This document shows positions 26,513-35,066 of a DNA stretch of 64,000 nt, piece after piece. Below the pieces are notes generated by a model. The model ran no database searches and was not told the origin of the DNA. It saw only the letters and a list, made by a program, of their open reading frames with translations. Both the position numbers and the translations under genes were made by a program. Source of the stretch: Paenibacillus arenilitoris (GTDB lineage: Bacteria; Bacillota; Bacilli; Paenibacillales; Paenibacillaceae); the NCBI RefSeq assembly GCF_014705655.1, contig NZ_JACXIY010000010.1, positions 124,001 through 188,000 on the forward strand, written 5' to 3'. Numbering within the stretch: position 1 is the stretch's first letter; each line of letters begins with the position of its first letter.

Positions 26513-27601
26513 ATGGGTACTGTACTGCGAAATACGAAACGGCTGGACGGGCAGGCAGCCGACATTGTCATAGAAGACGGCAAGATCGCCGCGATCGTCC
26601 CTCCGGGGACGGGCGAAGGCGAGGTCGTCGCCGAAGGCGGCTGCGTATCCGGCGGCTGGATCGACATGCACGTGCACGCCTTCCGCGAGCTTAACCCGTA
26701 CGGCGATGCGGTCGACGAGATCGGCGTGAAGCAAGGCGTGACGACGATCGTTGACGCCGGCAGCTGCGGCGCCGACCGCATCGGGGAGCTGCGTGCGGCG
26801 GGCAGCCGGGCAGCCACCCGGCTGCTGGCCTTTCTGAACATTTCCCGGATCGGTCTGGGGCGCATCGACGAGCTGTCGGATCCGGCATGGATCGACGAGA
26901 CGGCCGTGAAGGAGGCTCTGCATGCCTACCCGGACTTCATTGTCGGGCTCAAGGCGCGGATCAGCCGCAGCGTGGTGAAGGAGCAGGGCATCGAGCCGCT
27001 AAGGCGCGCCCGTCGGCTTTCTGAGGCGACGGGGCGGTCCTTGATGGTCCATATCGGCTCGGGGCCGCCGGCAATCGACGAGGTGATGGCGCTGCTCGCG
27101 CGGGGCGATATCGTCACCCACTATTTGAACGGCAAGGCCAACAACCTCTTCGACGGGCAAGGACGGCCGCTTCCCGCGCTGCTGGACGCGATAGCGCGCG
27201 GCGTGCATCTGGACGTCGGCCACGGGTCTGCGAGCTTCTCTTTCCGCGTGGCGGAACAAGCCCGGGCGGCCGGAGTTCCGCTGCACACGATCAGCACGGA
27301 CATCTACGAGAGCAACCGGCTCCGCGGGCCCGTCTACAGCCTGGCCGATGTGATGAGCAAGTTTCTCTATCTTGGCTACAGTCTGCAAGAGGTTGTAGAC
27401 GCCGTGACGGTCAAAGCGGCGCGATGGCTGGGAAGGCCGGAGCTCGGCGAGCTGAAGGTCGGCGGAGCGGCCGATCTGACGCTGTTCGACGTCGTGCGGG
27501 GGAGCAAGACGCTGATCGATTCCGAAGGGGAGACGCGTACGGCGGATACTTATATTCAAGCCAAAGGAGCAGTTATCGATGGATCATACTTTGCATGCTA
27601 A
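26513..27601 (+). CDS. Amidohydrolase/deacetylase family metallohydrolase (EF_0837/AHA_3915 type)
   Basis: 362 aa from ATG 26513 (AGGGAAGGA 12 nt upstream; the frame is open further 5' but without family similarity). TIM-barrel amidohydrolase: metal site HVHAF, probable carboxylated lysine in GLKARIS, metal histidines in MVHIGSGPP and IVTHYLNGKANNL, catalytic Asp in TISTDIYESN. This subgroup sits next to DgaE/DgaF-like genes in many Firmicutes and is thought to remove an N-acyl group from an amino-sugar acid. It overlaps the next gene by 23 nt. Confidence 0.87.
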   Translation: MGTVLRNTKRLDGQAADIVIEDGKIAAIVPPGTGEGEVVAEGGCVSGGWIDMHVHAFRELNPYGDAVDEIGVKQGVTTIVDAGSCGADRIGELRAAGSRAATRLLAFLNISRIGLGRIDELSDPAWIDETAVKEALHAYPDFIVGLKARISRSVVKEQGIEPLRRARRLSEATGRSLMVHIGSGPPAIDEVMALLARGDIVTHYLNGKANNLFDGQGRPLPALLDAIARGVHLDVGHGSASFSFRVAEQARAAGVPLHTISTDIYESNRLRGPVYSLADVMSKFLYLGYSLQEVVDAVTVKAARWLGRPELGELKVGGAADLTLFDVVRGSKTLIDSEGETRTADTYIQAKGAVIDGSYFAC

Positions 27602-28685
27602 ATACGGATTGAAGCGCGTCGTCAACGCCAGCGGCCGGATGAGCATCCTCGGCGTCTCGGCTCCGGCCGACGGCGTCATGGACGCGGTGAAGACGGGCGG
27701 CCAGAGCTATGTGGAGATGGCCGATCTGCTCGACAAGTCCGGCGCGTACGTTGCGAGGCTGCTGAATGCCGAGGATGCGGTCGTCGTCAATTCCGCCTCC
27801 AGCGGAATCGCCATGACCGTGGCGGCCGTCGTCACGCGCGGCGACAATCGGGCCAGCCTGAAGCTGCATCAGGAGCTGCCCGCGAATAACGAGATCATTC
27901 TGTTCAAGGGACATAATGTCCAGTACGGCGCTCCGGTCGAGACGATGGTCGCGCTCGGCGGAGGCAAGCTCGTCGAGGTCGGCTACGCCAACGAAGGCCG
28001 CAAGGAGCATCTGGAGATGGCGATTAACGAGCGTACGGCGGCGATCCTGTTCGTGCAATCGCATCACTGCGTCCAGAAGAACATGATCAAGGTCGAGGAC
28101 GCGTGGGAAGTGGCGCGGCGCCGCGGCGTGCCGCTGATCGTCGACGCCGCCGCCGAGGAGGATCTGCGCAAGTACCCGGCATGCTCGGACCTCGTCATCT
28201 ACAGCGGCTCCAAGGCGATCGAAGGCCCGACCTCCGGCATCGTGGCGGGCAAAGCCGGCTATGTCGGCTGGGTGAAGACGCAGCTGCATGGCATCGGCCG
28301 AAGCATGAAGGTGGGCAAGGAGTCGATCTTCGGGCTGCTGCAGGCGCTGGACGAGTATTTCGTTAAGGAAGACAAGAGCGGGGAGGAGCGCGCGGCGCTG
28401 GCGGCGCTGGACGTCCTGAACGAGCTGCCGGGCGTGAGCGTCGGCATCGTCCAGGACGAGGCCGGCCGGGCGATCTTCCGCGGGCGGATCAAGATCGACG
28501 AAGCGGCGGCAGGCCTGTCCGCTCGCGCGGTCAACGATGGGCTGCGAGGCGGCGACATTGCGGTCTATACACGGGATTACGGACTCGCGCAAGGGTATTT
28601 CGACCTCGATCCGCGTTCGCTCCAGGGCGACGATCTGCAGGTGATCATTACGCGCATTCAAGACATTATTGGAGGAGATCGGTAA
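27579..28685 (+). CDS. DgaE-family PLP-dependent ammonia lyase
   Basis: 368 aa with a SelA-like fold I PLP enzyme layout. The PLP lysine is Lys212 in IYSGSKAIEGPTSG; the preceding PLIVDAAAEEDL holds the cofactor-pyridine Asp. Characterised DgaE converts D-glucosaminate-6-phosphate to 2-keto-3-deoxygluconate-6-phosphate plus ammonia. RBS AAAGGAG lies inside the upstream gene. Its stop shares one base with the next start, so production with the aldolase is coupled. Confidence 0.87.
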   Translation: MDHTLHAKYGLKRVVNASGRMSILGVSAPADGVMDAVKTGGQSYVEMADLLDKSGAYVARLLNAEDAVVVNSASSGIAMTVAAVVTRGDNRASLKLHQELPANNEIILFKGHNVQYGAPVETMVALGGGKLVEVGYANEGRKEHLEMAINERTAAILFVQSHHCVQKNMIKVEDAWEVARRRGVPLIVDAAAEEDLRKYPACSDLVIYSGSKAIEGPTSGIVAGKAGYVGWVKTQLHGIGRSMKVGKESIFGLLQALDEYFVKEDKSGEERAALAALDVLNELPGVSVGIVQDEAGRAIFRGRIKIDEAAAGLSARAVNDGLRGGDIAVYTRDYGLAQGYFDLDPRSLQGDDLQVIITRIQDIIGGDR

Positions 28686-29440
28686 TGGCAAGCATCTATA
28701 ACCGGTTGTACAAGAACAAAGCGGCGCTCAACGTGCTGGCAGGCAGCATCGGCAATGCCCGCGACGTATACGAAGCGGCGGAAGGCCACATCGTCGTCGG
28801 GGTGCTCTCCAAGGCGTATCCCGATGCTTCGGCGGCGGCGGAAGCGATGAAGCAGTACGGCGCGGCTATCGAGGACGCGGTATCGATCGGTCTCGGCGCG
28901 GGCGACAACCGCCAGGGAGCAGTCGTGGCGGAGATCGTCAAGTCGTATGCGGGCAATCACGTCAACCAGATCCTCCCGGCCGTCGGCGCCACCAGCGCCA
29001 ACCTGGGCGGCCGCGAGAGCTGGATCAACGCGCTCGTGTCGCCTTGCGGCCAGCCGGGTTACGTGAACATCTCAACGGGCGTGTTCAGCGCGGCCGCTCC
29101 CGACAAGGCGATCGTTCCGGTCAAAGCGGCGATCGAGCTGGTGCGGGATATGGGCGGCCATGCGCTGAAGTACTTCCCGATGCAGGGACTGAAGCTGGAG
29201 GACGAATACCGCGCCGTCGCCAAAGCTTGCGGCGAGGAAGGCTTCGCGCTGGAGCCGACCGGCGGCATCGACCTGGACAACTTCGGCAACATTCTCGAGA
29301 TCGCGCTGGAGGCGGGCGTCCCGCAGGTGATCCCGCATGTCTACTCGTCGATCATCGATCCGGCGAGCGGCGATACGCGAGTGGACGATGTACGCACGCT
29401 GCTCGGCGAGCTGAAAGCGCTGGTCGATCGCTATGTCTAG
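28685..29440 (+). CDS. DgaF-family KDGP aldolase
   Basis: 251 aa class I aldolase, TIM barrel. Schiff-base lysine probably in GGHALKYFPMQGLK; phosphate-binding region EPTGGIDLDNF. DgaF cleaves 2-keto-3-deoxygluconate-6-phosphate to pyruvate and glyceraldehyde-3-phosphate. RBS GGAGGAG just before the overlapping ATG. It overlaps the kinase gene by 8 nt, so the four catabolic genes form one tightly coupled operon. Confidence 0.88.
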   Translation: MASIYNRLYKNKAALNVLAGSIGNARDVYEAAEGHIVVGVLSKAYPDASAAAEAMKQYGAAIEDAVSIGLGAGDNRQGAVVAEIVKSYAGNHVNQILPAVGATSANLGGRESWINALVSPCGQPGYVNISTGVFSAAAPDKAIVPVKAAIELVRDMGGHALKYFPMQGLKLEDEYRAVAKACGEEGFALEPTGGIDLDNFGNILEIALEAGVPQVIPHVYSSIIDPASGDTRVDDVRTLLGELKALVDRYV

Positions 29441-30446
29441 GATAGCCGCGTTCGGCGAAGTGATGATGCGCCTGGAGACGCCGGGCTTCCAGACACTGTC
29501 CCAAAGCGGCAATCTCGCCTATTCCTTCTCGGGGAGCGGGGTCAACGTCGTCTCGGCGCTGGCCCGTTTCGGCCATGAGGCGTATCTGGCCAGCACGCTG
29601 CCGGACAATCCGCTCGGCGACGCCGCGCTGGCGCATCTGCGCAAGCTGGGCATTCAGACGCCGTTCGTGAACCGGGGCGGCCGGTATATCGGGATGTACT
29701 TCCTGGAGCATGGCTTCGGGATTCGTCCAAGCAAGGTGACCTACACGGACCGGCTCGGCAGCAGCTTCAATACCGTGCCGAACGCCCCGGGCGACTGGGA
29801 GCGGATCGCCGCCGCGGTCGATGCGGTTCACTTCTGCGGCATCACGCTCGCGATGAACGAGCTGGCCCGCACGCAGATCAAGCAGCTGGCCCGCGAGGTC
29901 AAGAGCCGCGGCGGCACGGTGATCTTCGACTGCAACTACCGTCCGTCGCTGTGGGGCGAGGACGGCTATGCGGCGGCGGCGCCGCATTACCGCGACATGC
30001 TGGAGCTGGCGGACATCGTCTTCATGAACGAGAAGGACGCGATGCTGACGCTCGGCATGCCGAGCGGCGCGACCGACCGGTTGGCGCAGCTGCAGGAGCT
30101 CATCCCGCAAGTGGCGAAACAGTACGGAATCGCCATGATCGCCGGCACGCATCGCAAGGTTAACGGGGACAACACCCATACGTTGGCCGGCTACCTGTAT
30201 GCGGAAGGAGCCTTCCGCTTCGCGCAGCCGTCCACCTTCTCGGTGTACGACCGGGTCGGCGCGGGCGACGCGTATGCGAGCGGCATGATCCACGCCTGGC
30301 TGAGGGGCTGCGATCCGCAATTCGCGGTCGATTACGCGACGGCCGCGGCGGTGCTCGCGCATACGGTGCACGGCGATACGCCGATGGCGACGGAGGCCGA
30401 TGTCGTGAAGGCGATGTCCCGCGCGGCCGGCGACGTCGAACGATAA
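29433..30446 (+). CDS. PfkB-family sugar kinase, 2-keto-3-deoxygluconate kinase-like
   Basis: 337 aa ribokinase fold. The N-terminal FGEVMMRLETPG and the substrate loop SGSGVNVVSALARFG are typical of KDG kinases. The ATP-site/catalytic base motif is DRVGAGDAYASG, and DCNYRPSLW lies mid-chain. In this operon it supplies the phosphate needed upstream of the aldolase, replacing the phosphotransferase step of the classical dga operon. Whether it acts on KDG or on the amino-sugar acid itself is undecided. Confidence 0.88.
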   Translation: MSRIAAFGEVMMRLETPGFQTLSQSGNLAYSFSGSGVNVVSALARFGHEAYLASTLPDNPLGDAALAHLRKLGIQTPFVNRGGRYIGMYFLEHGFGIRPSKVTYTDRLGSSFNTVPNAPGDWERIAAAVDAVHFCGITLAMNELARTQIKQLAREVKSRGGTVIFDCNYRPSLWGEDGYAAAAPHYRDMLELADIVFMNEKDAMLTLGMPSGATDRLAQLQELIPQVAKQYGIAMIAGTHRKVNGDNTHTLAGYLYAEGAFRFAQPSTFSVYDRVGAGDAYASGMIHAWLRGCDPQFAVDYATAAAVLAHTVHGDTPMATEADVVKAMSRAAGDVER

Positions 30447-30474
30447 GACGGAGATAGGAGAGGAGGGAGCAGGG

Positions 30475-31197
30475 ATGACGATCACCCGCAAGAAAGGCCC
30501 GCTGTATTTGCAGGTCAAAAAAATCGTCAAAGATCGCATCCTTCACGGCGTCTATCCGCTGGGCGGCCATATCCCGCCGGAGCCGCAGCTGGAGAAGGAG
30601 TTCAACGTCAGCAAGATGACGGTGCGCAACGCGATCCGGGAGCTGGCCGAGGAAGGCTATGTCGAGAAAAAAAGCGGCATCGGCACCATCGTCCTCACCA
30701 ACATGTCGGTCTCCCGCCTCTCCAAGGGCAAGCGGTTCACCGAGCTGCTTGTCGAGGAGGGGCATCGCCTCGAGAAGAGGCTGATCTCGACGGCCCGCGA
30801 GAATCTGGAGCCGGGGACGGAGCTGCACGGCCAGCTCGGACCGGAAGCGATCCGGATCGAGCGGCTGTATGTGCTGAACGACCGGCCGTACATCCACATC
30901 CTGCACTATCTGGCCGCCGACGTATGGTCAAAGGCGGAGCAGGAGGCGGGCGGGCTGCCATTCGAATCGTTGTACGATTTGCTGGAGGAGCAGGATATCG
31001 TGCTGGACAACTTCCGGGACGCTTTCTCGGTAGGCGCAGCTTCGGCCGAGACGGCGAAGCTGCTCGGCGTGCCGGCAGGGACGCCGCTGCTCGTGCGACT
31101 TCGCCGCACGCATGATGTCGCGGGCCGGCTCGTTGAGTACAGCATCGGCTATTACCAGACGGGGCTGCAGCCGTATTTGGTCAGTTACGACACGTAA
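30475..31197 (+). CDS. GntR-family (HutC/UTRA) regulator
   Basis: 240 aa. N-terminal winged helix (~1-75: PEPQLEKEFNVSKMTVRNAIREL, then KSGIGTIV) and C-terminal UTRA effector domain (~90-235). Last gene of the amino-sugar-acid operon, 28 nt after the kinase with GGAGAGGAGGGAG as ribosome site. Probably an autorepressor that responds to a phosphorylated intermediate; the palindrome at 26407 is its candidate operator. Confidence 0.92.
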   Translation: MTITRKKGPLYLQVKKIVKDRILHGVYPLGGHIPPEPQLEKEFNVSKMTVRNAIRELAEEGYVEKKSGIGTIVLTNMSVSRLSKGKRFTELLVEEGHRLEKRLISTARENLEPGTELHGQLGPEAIRIERLYVLNDRPYIHILHYLAADVWSKAEQEAGGLPFESLYDLLEEQDIVLDNFRDAFSVGAASAETAKLLGVPAGTPLLVRLRRTHDVAGRLVEYSIGYYQTGLQPYLVSYDT

Positions 31198-31254
31198 GGA
31201 AGGCGCATCGAAGGGGGATTATGGGGAGTTCATCCCATGTCGCTCATCTCGAAA

Positions 31255-31279
31255 AGGCCATCCCGTAAAGGATGGCCCT
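31255..31279 (+). other. Stem-loop after GntR gene
   Basis: GGCCATCC-N6-GGATGGCC, without a T-run, 58 nt after the GntR stop. Possible transcript end of the operon. Confidence 0.5.
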
Positions 31280-31360
31280 AAAACAGTCAGCGAGGAGTAC
31301 CGTACCATTGGTGACGGCAAACTCGCGACGTGACGAATGAATCGTTAAGACTTCAATTCT

Positions 31361-31376
31361 TTACTGATCGTTCTCA
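31361..31376 (+). promoter_or_regulatory. TetR-type half/operator site upstream of TetR gene
   Basis: TGATCGTTCTCA at 31365-31376 repeats the right half of the two better palindromes at 32006 and 32079. It lies about 33 bp before the TetR start, so the regulator probably controls itself. Confidence 0.55.
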
Positions 31377-31408
31377 ATATGCTATATTGATGACGGGAGG
31401 GAAATGGA

Positions 31409-31987
31409 ATGGCGAGAAGCAAGGAGTTTGAAGAGAACGAGGTTTTGGATAAAGCGATGAGGCTCTTCTGGGAACAAGGTTACGAGAAGACGTCGATGAC
31501 CGATCTGGTCGAGCGCATGGGCATCCATCGCAGAAGCTTGTATGACACATTTGGCGACAAACATATGCTGTTCCTGAAAGCGATGGATCGTTTTGGCGAG
31601 AAATTCAACGCTGAGCTTGCAGCTGGAGTGAAGCGGTCCAAGACGGCCAAAGAAGCTCTTCAGTTTATTTTTGGCTTCATGATTGATGGACATGCAGATT
31701 CGCCTCCAGGCTGTCTCATGGTGAATTCCGCAGTGGAATTGGCAGTGCGCGATGACGTTGTCGACGCCAAGCTCACGAAGGTGTTCACAGCAGCAGAACG
31801 GCAGCTCAAGGAAATTATCATATGGGGGCAGCGGGACGGTGAATTTTCCACGGAACATGATGCCGAAGAATTGGCCGAATATCTGCATAATGTATGGGTT
31901 GGTTTAAGGGCAATGGCAAGAATGTCGGTTGCCAAAGAAAAGCTTCACCGCATCGCCCGCACATCGATGAAGCATTTAGAGGCGTAA
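31409..31987 (+). CDS. TetR/AcrR-family regulator
   Basis: 192 aa. N-terminal helix-turn-helix (~10-55: FWEQGYEKTSMTDLVERMGIHRRSLYDTFGDK) and a C-terminal ligand domain with PPGCLMVNSAVEL, typical of the group that senses small aliphatic or electrophilic compounds. RBS GGGAGGG. It precedes a dehydrogenase remnant and an SDR gene in the same direction, with matching palindromes on both sides of it. Confidence 0.92.
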   Translation: MARSKEFEENEVLDKAMRLFWEQGYEKTSMTDLVERMGIHRRSLYDTFGDKHMLFLKAMDRFGEKFNAELAAGVKRSKTAKEALQFIFGFMIDGHADSPPGCLMVNSAVELAVRDDVVDAKLTKVFTAAERQLKEIIIWGQRDGEFSTEHDAEELAEYLHNVWVGLRAMARMSVAKEKLHRIARTSMKHLEA

Positions 31988-32005
31988 CATTTTTTTCTTT
32001 AAATT

Positions 32006-32092
32006 AGAACGATCGTTCCCGTAAAGCTTTTGCCCCAAGCTATTTCTCCCTTTCGCAATCAAGGCTTGCGCATTAACTAGAATGATCGTTCT
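32006..32092 (+). promoter_or_regulatory. Two TetR-type palindromic operators before SDR unit
   Basis: GAACGATCGTTC at 32007-32018 is a perfect palindrome; GAATGATCGTTC at 32080-32091 has one mismatch. With the site at 31365 they define AGAACGATCGTTCT. They lie between the TetR gene and the dehydrogenase remnant/SDR genes. Confidence 0.7.
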
Positions 32093-32133
32093 CAAATGTG
32101 AACCGAAAATAACGAACGAGGAGGAACAAGTCA

Positions 32134-32383
32134 ATGCCTAACCAACAAAAGACGAAAGTTTACCAAGCTGGAGAAAAAATATAAGGTCAAGTACGGTTTC
32201 CTGTTTATGAAACCAAGCGGCAAACAATTGGAGATCCTTACCGAGTGGATTGAATCCGATAAAATAAAGCCCGTTATTGATCGGATATATTCTTTTGAAA
32301 ACTCCCAACAAGCAATAGCGTACTCCGAATCGGGCAGAGCAAAAGGGAAGATTATTATATCAATGAAGGAATCGCTTGCCTAA
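32134..32383 (+). pseudogene. Zinc-type (MDR) alcohol dehydrogenase remnant
   Basis: A good ribosome site (GAGGAGGAAC) and ATG 32134 open a frame that stops after 16 codons. From 32165 in another frame a C-terminal MDR segment is clear: YKVKYGFLFMKPSGKQLE, IKPVIDRIYSFE, YSESGRAKGKIII, stop TAA 32381-32383. Only ~70 of the ~330 residues expected for this dehydrogenase family remain, without the catalytic or nucleotide-binding parts. Deletion seen; cause unknown. Confidence 0.82.
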
Positions 32384-32410
32384 AACAAATCATAAAGGAG
32401 CAAATGAAAA

Positions 32411-33109
32411 ATGAACATTTCCGAACAAGTTGCTTTGGTCACCGGCGCGAACCGAGGTTTTGGCCGCCATCTGGCTCTTGAACTTCTATCCAGGGGATCT
32501 AAGGTGTATGCCGCAGCAAGAAATCCGGAGTCCATTGACATTCCCGGAGCAATACCTGTCAAATTGGATATTACCGACCCTCAAGCGGTTGCCGCTGCTG
32601 CAATGGCTGTGAAGGATGTTACGCTGCTGATCAACAATGCAGGCTCGTCTACGGGCGCATCTTTGCTTGACGGCGATCTCGATAAAATCCATTTGGAATT
32701 AAATACGCACTTCTTCGGCACCTTATTCATGGTTCGTGCTTTCGCGCCTGTCCTTGCGAATAATGGGGGAGGGGCCATTCTGAATATTTTATCCGCATTA
32801 TCTTGGTTAAGTATGGGAAGCAGTGGAGCGTATTCGGCTGCGAAGGCGGCAGAGTGGGCACTGACGAACGATTTGCGCATCAATCTGTACCCACAAAATA
32901 TTCGAGTTGCCGGCTTGCATGTAGGCTATATGGAGACAGACATGACTTCAAGCGTTAATGCGCCTAAGGCCAATCCTGCAGAGATCGCCAAAATCGCAAT
33001 TGATGGAATAGAATCCGGAAGCTTTGAGATTGTTGCCGATGATACCAGCCGCGGCGTCCAAAGCGCATTGGCCGGCGGTGTAGCCGCGATCTACCCGCAG
33101 TTTGCTTAA
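32411..33109 (+). CDS. Short-chain dehydrogenase/reductase (SDR)
   Basis: 232 aa classical SDR. Dinucleotide motif VTGANRGFGRHLA, NNAGSS, catalytic Ser in NILSALSW and Tyr/Lys in YSAAKAAEW. NADP preference is suggested by the Arg in ANRGFG and by AARNPES. RBS AAAGGAG. It follows the dehydrogenase remnant by 27 nt and was presumably its operon partner under TetR control, in aldehyde or ketone detoxification (inference). Confidence 0.92.
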   Translation: MNISEQVALVTGANRGFGRHLALELLSRGSKVYAAARNPESIDIPGAIPVKLDITDPQAVAAAAMAVKDVTLLINNAGSSTGASLLDGDLDKIHLELNTHFFGTLFMVRAFAPVLANNGGGAILNILSALSWLSMGSSGAYSAAKAAEWALTNDLRINLYPQNIRVAGLHVGYMETDMTSSVNAPKANPAEIAKIAIDGIESGSFEIVADDTSRGVQSALAGGVAAIYPQFA

Positions 33110-33181
33110 GCTAAATCAGCTTAGTAAGTCAATCTCCAACTTTAAAAAGGCCTTGGCAGCAAAGATCAAGCGAATAAAGTC

Positions 33182-33208
33182 AAAACCCCGAAAATACTCG
33201 GGGTTTTT
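33182..33208. terminator. Terminator between SDR and DUF4386 genes
   Basis: AAAACCCCGA-AAATAC-TCGGGGTTTTT, symmetric A/T tracts; serves both converging genes. Confidence 0.9.
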
Positions 33209-33293
33209 GTCCAAAGCGCATTTGCGAAGTCAGATTCTAATAAAGTAAAGGGCCATCCGGCGAATTATTTGGGTGAATCGGGGCTTCAGATCT

Positions 33294-33992
33294 TTATTCA
33301 CGCCCGGTCAATCCTTTCATGATCAGCCATATAGCCAGAACCAATTGTTGAACGGCTATCGGAATATTCAACATCATGTAGGCTGCATCCAGACCGATGA
33401 AGCGCATCATAAATAATAAGCTTGCCAATAGGGACAAGGCAGACCCGATAAGACCCGAAACGGACAACCAGCGCGGAACTGATTTGGCTTGGTAAAATAG
33501 GCAGTTCATCATGAACATTGCCAGAACAAAGGCCAGCGTCGTTGCCACATGGTTCACCAAATCGCGTCCTTCCCGCAACAATGCGCCAACGGTATGAAAA
33601 TACGAACCATTCAGCGTTCCGGCTATTGCGAATTCGTCGCTTAATGCCAACAGCAGCAGAAGAAGGATTACGCCAATTATAATGAACACGCCCGCAATGA
33701 TGCCGAAAGCAACGGATCCAAGAGCCAAACCTTTATTGTGCTTGCTCAAAACCGGATACATCGTAATCGGAATGCCAACATAGGAAATAACCATCAATAA
33801 CTGGAAAAACGCTCCCAGCAGTACCTGGCTTTCATCGGTAGTAGCCTTGACTAGGTAGTCTGCTCCGTCAATAACGGGAACAACGCTGAATAGACCTGTA
33901 ACCAACCCGGCTATGAATAAGACCCCGGTAATGACTGCAGACCTTCTACCTGAATTTGCACGCTTCCTCAATCCATCCATTGCAAGCTTCAC
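33294..33992 (-). CDS. DUF4386 family membrane protein
   Basis: 232 aa with six predicted hydrophobic segments (VITGVLFIAGLVTGLFSVVPV, VAFGIIAGVFIIIGVILLLL and others). Pattern and length fit the DUF4386 family of unknown function. Convergent with the SDR gene and 20 nt downstream of the small XRE gene, so possibly the third gene of that operon. Confidence 0.82.
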   Translation of the reverse strand: MKLAMDGLRKRANSGRRSAVITGVLFIAGLVTGLFSVVPVIDGADYLVKATTDESQVLLGAFFQLLMVISYVGIPITMYPVLSKHNKGLALGSVAFGIIAGVFIIIGVILLLLLLALSDEFAIAGTLNGSYFHTVGALLREGRDLVNHVATTLAFVLAMFMMNCLFYQAKSVPRWLSVSGLIGSALSLLASLLFMMRFIGLDAAYMMLNIPIAVQQLVLAIWLIMKGLTGRE

Positions 33993-34012
33993 TCCCCTGT
34001 TTTATCCACGTG

Positions 34013-34231
34013 TTATTGCTTATCCTCATATTGAAAGACCTCTTCGATGGACTTTCCGAAAACGCGCGCGATGCGAAAAGCCAGCTCCAACGAAGGCGAA
34101 TAATTCCCCTTCTCGATCGCAACGATCGTTTGTCTGGTGACCCCGGCCTTATCCGCCAGCTGCTGCTGGGTCATCTCGTTATGTTGAAAGCGAAGATTCC
34201 GAATATGATTGCTGATCGCATCCTTACCCAT
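34013..34231 (-). CDS. Small XRE-family regulator
   Basis: 72 aa, essentially a single helix-turn-helix domain (MTQQQLADKAGVTRQTIVAIEKGNYSPSLELAFRIARVF). It starts 1 nt after the stop of the membrane protein gene, so the two are co-translated. Such XRE/membrane-protein pairs are widespread in Firmicutes; the regulator is usually autoregulatory. Confidence 0.9.
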   Translation of the reverse strand: MGKDAISNHIRNLRFQHNEMTQQQLADKAGVTRQTIVAIEKGNYSPSLELAFRIARVFGKSIEEVFQYEDKQ

Positions 34232-34232
34232 G

Positions 34233-34679
34233 TCAAACTCCTTTCCGATAAAAATAAAATTGAGCGATACGACCCAGCAGATCGGATAAAAAACCGAAGA
34301 AGATCAACAAAAGAAACGTTAAATAAGTTGGAAGATCCGTAACGAGCGGAACCATGGATAGTATAAACCCGAAGAAAAACACATAAAGCGAAATCCGGTC
34401 CGCCTTCAGCTCGATGATTTTATCGAACTCGTCTTCAAATGAAGGCCCATCTTCATTCGTGGCCATTTTATTGATGATGACAAACACGATATGAATGATA
34501 ACCTTAGCGACAATCGACACAGGGAGCAGCACCAGAAGGAAGGAGCCCCAAAAACGGAAGTCGGTGTCCGAAGTGATGCTGCCTTCTTCGGCATTTTGAA
34601 TCGCGTAGAACGTGTAGAGGGTGAAGATGAGTAGGCTGCTGATGATGGAAACAAAAATTTTTTTCTCTTGATAGGACAT
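34233..34679 (-). CDS. Small four-helix membrane protein of unknown function
   Basis: 148 aa with four predicted membrane segments (FVSIISSLLIFTLYTFYAI; FWGSFLLVLLPVSIVAKVIIHIV; LYVFFFGFILSMVPLV; TFLLLIFFGFLSDLL) and an acidic cytoplasmic loop. First gene of the pair with the XRE regulator. RBS TTAGGAGGTC. No function assigned; resembles the partner proteins of XRE switches. Confidence 0.8.
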   Translation of the reverse strand: MSYQEKKIFVSIISSLLIFTLYTFYAIQNAEEGSITSDTDFRFWGSFLLVLLPVSIVAKVIIHIVFVIINKMATNEDGPSFEDEFDKIIELKADRISLYVFFFGFILSMVPLVTDLPTYLTFLLLIFFGFLSDLLGRIAQFYFYRKGV

Positions 34680-34719
34680 ATTGACCTCCTAATTGAGCAA
34701 TGTAAACTAAACTATACAT

Positions 34720-34748
34720 AATGTAATAAAAACTAGACCAACTGTCAA
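34720..34748 (-). promoter_or_regulatory. Promoter of membrane protein/XRE operon
   Basis: On the minus strand: perfect TTGACA (34743-34748), 17-bp spacer, TACATT (34720-34725), about 40 nt before the start codon. Confidence 0.7.
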
Positions 34749-34966
34749 ATTTATTTTACATATGGTTGTTCACTAGGAAGGCGCAGTCGGAATTCGTTTG
34801 AGAACAGAGTTCTCAATATCGACGACGGGTGTCGGCATCTCTACTTACAAAAAGCTGTTAAGCAGCAGGGTCATGCGGGCGGGACGGAACGAGGACAAGA
34901 ACGATGCTGGCGTGCGGGGCATCGCTAGCATCATTATTCGCACCGAATGCGAAGCATTGGCCGCGC

Positions 34967-35066
34967 GATCTGCCAAGAGGCAGCGCGTCATATGGTTAAG
35001 CCTGCGATTGTGCAGGCTTTTGGTCGCCCCATGCGTGATGCGAAGCGAATGCCTGCGAATGCGCAT
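34967..35066 (+). repeat. Dispersed 100-nt repeat, copy 2
   Basis: Gapless match to the minus strand of 16722-16821, 79/100 identical by hand count. It forms the left part of the foldback at 35000-35180. Gap 34680-35447 (768 bp) has no gene I can support: frames across it are broken, lack ribosome sites and show no family features. Confidence 0.82.
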
